Shown: piece by piece, positions 62,500 through 64,000 of the stretch | Position numbering within the stretch: the stretch's first letter is position 1 | How the letters are laid out: every line of letters starts with the position of its first letter | Made by a program: the position numbers and the translations under genes | The notes under the pieces: generated by a model | Database searches by the model: none | The model's input: only the letters and a program-made list of their open reading frames with translations | What the model was told of the DNA's origin: nothing | Assembly (NCBI RefSeq): GCF_026151205.1 | Contig: NC_087076.1 | Span: 15,832,419-15,896,418 of the forward strand | DNA length: 64,000 nt | Source of the DNA: Bolinopsis microptera | Taxonomy: Eukaryota > Ctenophora > Tentaculata > Lobata > Bolinopsidae | Reading direction: 5' to 3'

Positions 62500-63908
62500 A
62501 TGCGGAGTACTGCCGCCAAATATCCGGACTACAAGCTCCGACCTCTACGGGCTGATGACGTGACCCAGCTCAAATATCTCCACACTCAGGTATATTGACT
62601 ATTTTTATCTGGTTGTGAATATCAGCACAATTAGCTGTGTTACTATTACAGGTCTTATTATATAGTTATTGTTTGGGTTATTAAATTTTATATTCTACTC
62701 TATAGCATAGACTCGGAGTTTATATACTTTTTAATACTTTCAACACTACTATATAAAAAAATAATTTGAGGAAACGATGTAACAGAGTCGATGTATTTTA
62801 AGTTTCATTACGTCTCAATATACTTAGGTTTAAACCTCATTTCTTTAATTATGGTGGTAAAAATTACTTAGTACTAATAATGAAGGTGGTGATGAGCTTA
62901 CTGACGTATTTCTTGGAATAAGGCATTTTTCCTAAGGCTCGTACAGGCCGATCAACACTACTATATAAAAAAATAATTTGAGGAAACGATGTAACAGAGT
63001 CGATGTATTTTAAGTTTCATTACGTCTCAATATACTTAGGTTTAAACCTCATTTCTTTAATTATGGTGGTAAAAATTACTTAGTACTAATAATGAAGGTG
63101 GTGATGAGCTTACTGACGTATTTCTTGGAATAAGGCATTTTTCATAAGGCTCGTACAGGCCGATATGTGCTCTTTTATATTATCATCTATATAAGAGTAA
63201 CATATTAATGACATGATACATAGCAACATGTCCCATTATCTTACAGTGGTTTCCGGTGGAGTACCCGAACAGTTGGTATCATGATATTACCACTGACACG
63301 GAGAGGTACATGACACTAGCAGCCGTCCAGGAGGACACCATCATTGGACTTGTTGTCACCGAGGTAATTATCCGGTAATTACATAATTACATAATTACAT
63401 AATTGCATAATTACTTCATTACTGGAGCTATAATCTCTCCTAGCTCATCCAGGGTCTCATTTATTCGTTCTATAATTATTCAGTTCTGATGGAGTAATAA
63501 ACTACAATTTCATGGTATTCAGAATTTATCACTCCACGATCTACTATACCATAATTATCATTTTCGCTTTCTTTTCGGATGTGCACTAACTTTACAACTT
63601 TACAACAGGACATTGCTTCAAAAATCTTCATGATAGCTTACAATAGAATATCATTATGAACTTTAATAGGCTGATTATATCATACACAACCACCTTTAGT
63701 CTGGTCATTTAACATCTTCAAGGACATCTACCTGCAAATCTCATAAATGACTGGACTACTTAAATAACCTGATCCGACCCCTCTCAGTTGAGACAGAGTA
63801 AGTCTTGTTCTCCGGACGAGATAGCTCTCCTTGACAGAGCACAATTGAGGGATAGTATCCTGACTTATATCATGACACTTGGAGTCAGACAACCCTTCCG
63901 CCGTATGG
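62500..63908 (+). CDS. NAA60: N-alpha-acetyltransferase 60, exons 1-3 (partial, continues past window)
   Basis: NAA60 is a GNAT-fold enzyme at the Golgi that acetylates N-termini of membrane proteins facing the cytosol, using acetyl-CoA. Exons are 62500-62589, 63247-63363 and 63788-63908, with GT-AG borders and phases 0, 0 and 1. The protein starts MRSTAAKYPDYKLRPLRADD and continues KYLHTQWFPVEYPNSWYHDI and MTLAAVQEDTIIGLVVTE. It then reads LTYIMTLGVRQPFRRMG, matching the family core WFPIEYPDSWY and YILSLGV-EFR--GIG. The window ends just as the acetyl-CoA-binding R-x-x-G-x-G/A loop begins, so the C-terminal membrane-binding helices are not seen. An in-frame stop at 62434 precedes the first ATG (62500). 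Confidence 0.92.
62740..63163. repeat. 212-bp tandem duplication in NAA60 intron 1
   Basis: Two direct copies (about 62740-62951 and 62952-63163) begin 'tcaacactactatataaaaa' and end 'ggctcgtacaggccga'. One substitution is visible (cctaagg against cataagg), so the duplication is very recent or an assembly doubling. Confidence 0.95.
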
Positions 63909-64000
63909 GTACGTCTTCAAACACAAGGAAATATTATCTTAAGTCACGATTTTTACTTCAGCTATTGTACAGTTTATTGATAACAGATAACCTAAATCGT

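Overview
The window is animal nuclear DNA. Three unrelated housekeeping or signalling genes have GT-AG introns in consistent phase, bulk DNA is AT-rich, and there is heavy micro/minisatellite and transposon content. I recognise a Mediator subunit 6 gene (MED6, minus strand, 5 exons), a DAPK/DRAK-type (STK17-like) serine/threonine kinase gene (plus strand, at least 8 exons), and the first three coding exons of an N-alpha-acetyltransferase 60 (NAA60) gene running off the right edge. The species cannot be fixed from sequence alone. A non-vertebrate metazoan, possibly a cnidarian, fits best: intronless BTB gene family, Jockey/CR1-like LINE, many hAT-type MITEs, and a repeat-borne ORF of a kind I associate with cnidarian genomes.

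Layout. 1-15.9 kb: a head-to-tail array of five intronless BTB/POZ genes (A-E, all minus strand). Their N-terminal ~170 codons are nearly identical, but their C-terminal parts diverge. Copy C is intact and copy A is intact as far as visible. D has one frameshift and E has three. Copy B has a nonsense codon and is split over 8 kb by a 5'-truncated LINE and by a 4.6-kb insertion made largely of two satellite arrays. 16.3-22.2 kb: MED6, whose fourth intron holds a 4.5-kb terminal-inverted-repeat element filled by ~3.5 kb of purine-only GGA-rich higher-order repeat. 22.2-30 kb: mostly non-coding, with a decayed repeat-type ORF (23.2-23.7 kb), a 57-bp minisatellite and a textbook hAT MITE.

30.1-47.5 kb: the DRAK-like kinase. 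Exons 1-6 cover the N-lobe to the APE and F-helix region. An 11.3-kb intron packed with tandem arrays follows (TATAGC, ACATCAGCT, CACGTG-containing and GC-rich 44-bp arrays). Exons 7-8 finish the kinase domain. Exons 9-10 are a probable C-terminal tail, and a MITE with an 8-bp target duplication sits inside exon 10. 47.5-62.4 kb: no convincing gene. It contains a Helitron-like element (the inverted partner of one in the kinase gene), a 59-bp near-perfect palindrome, a 7-bp telomere-like array, a ~0.9-kb E-box minisatellite, a GAGA/GAGC/GAGG microsatellite block and a 706-bp hAT-type element. 62.5 kb to the end: NAA60 exons 1-3, with a 212-bp tandem duplication in intron 1.

The recognised genes act in separate pathways (transcription initiation, kinase signalling, Golgi N-terminal acetylation) and form no cluster. 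The most interesting biology is the BTB array, which looks like a constant-N/variable-C family under gene conversion and birth-and-death turnover.
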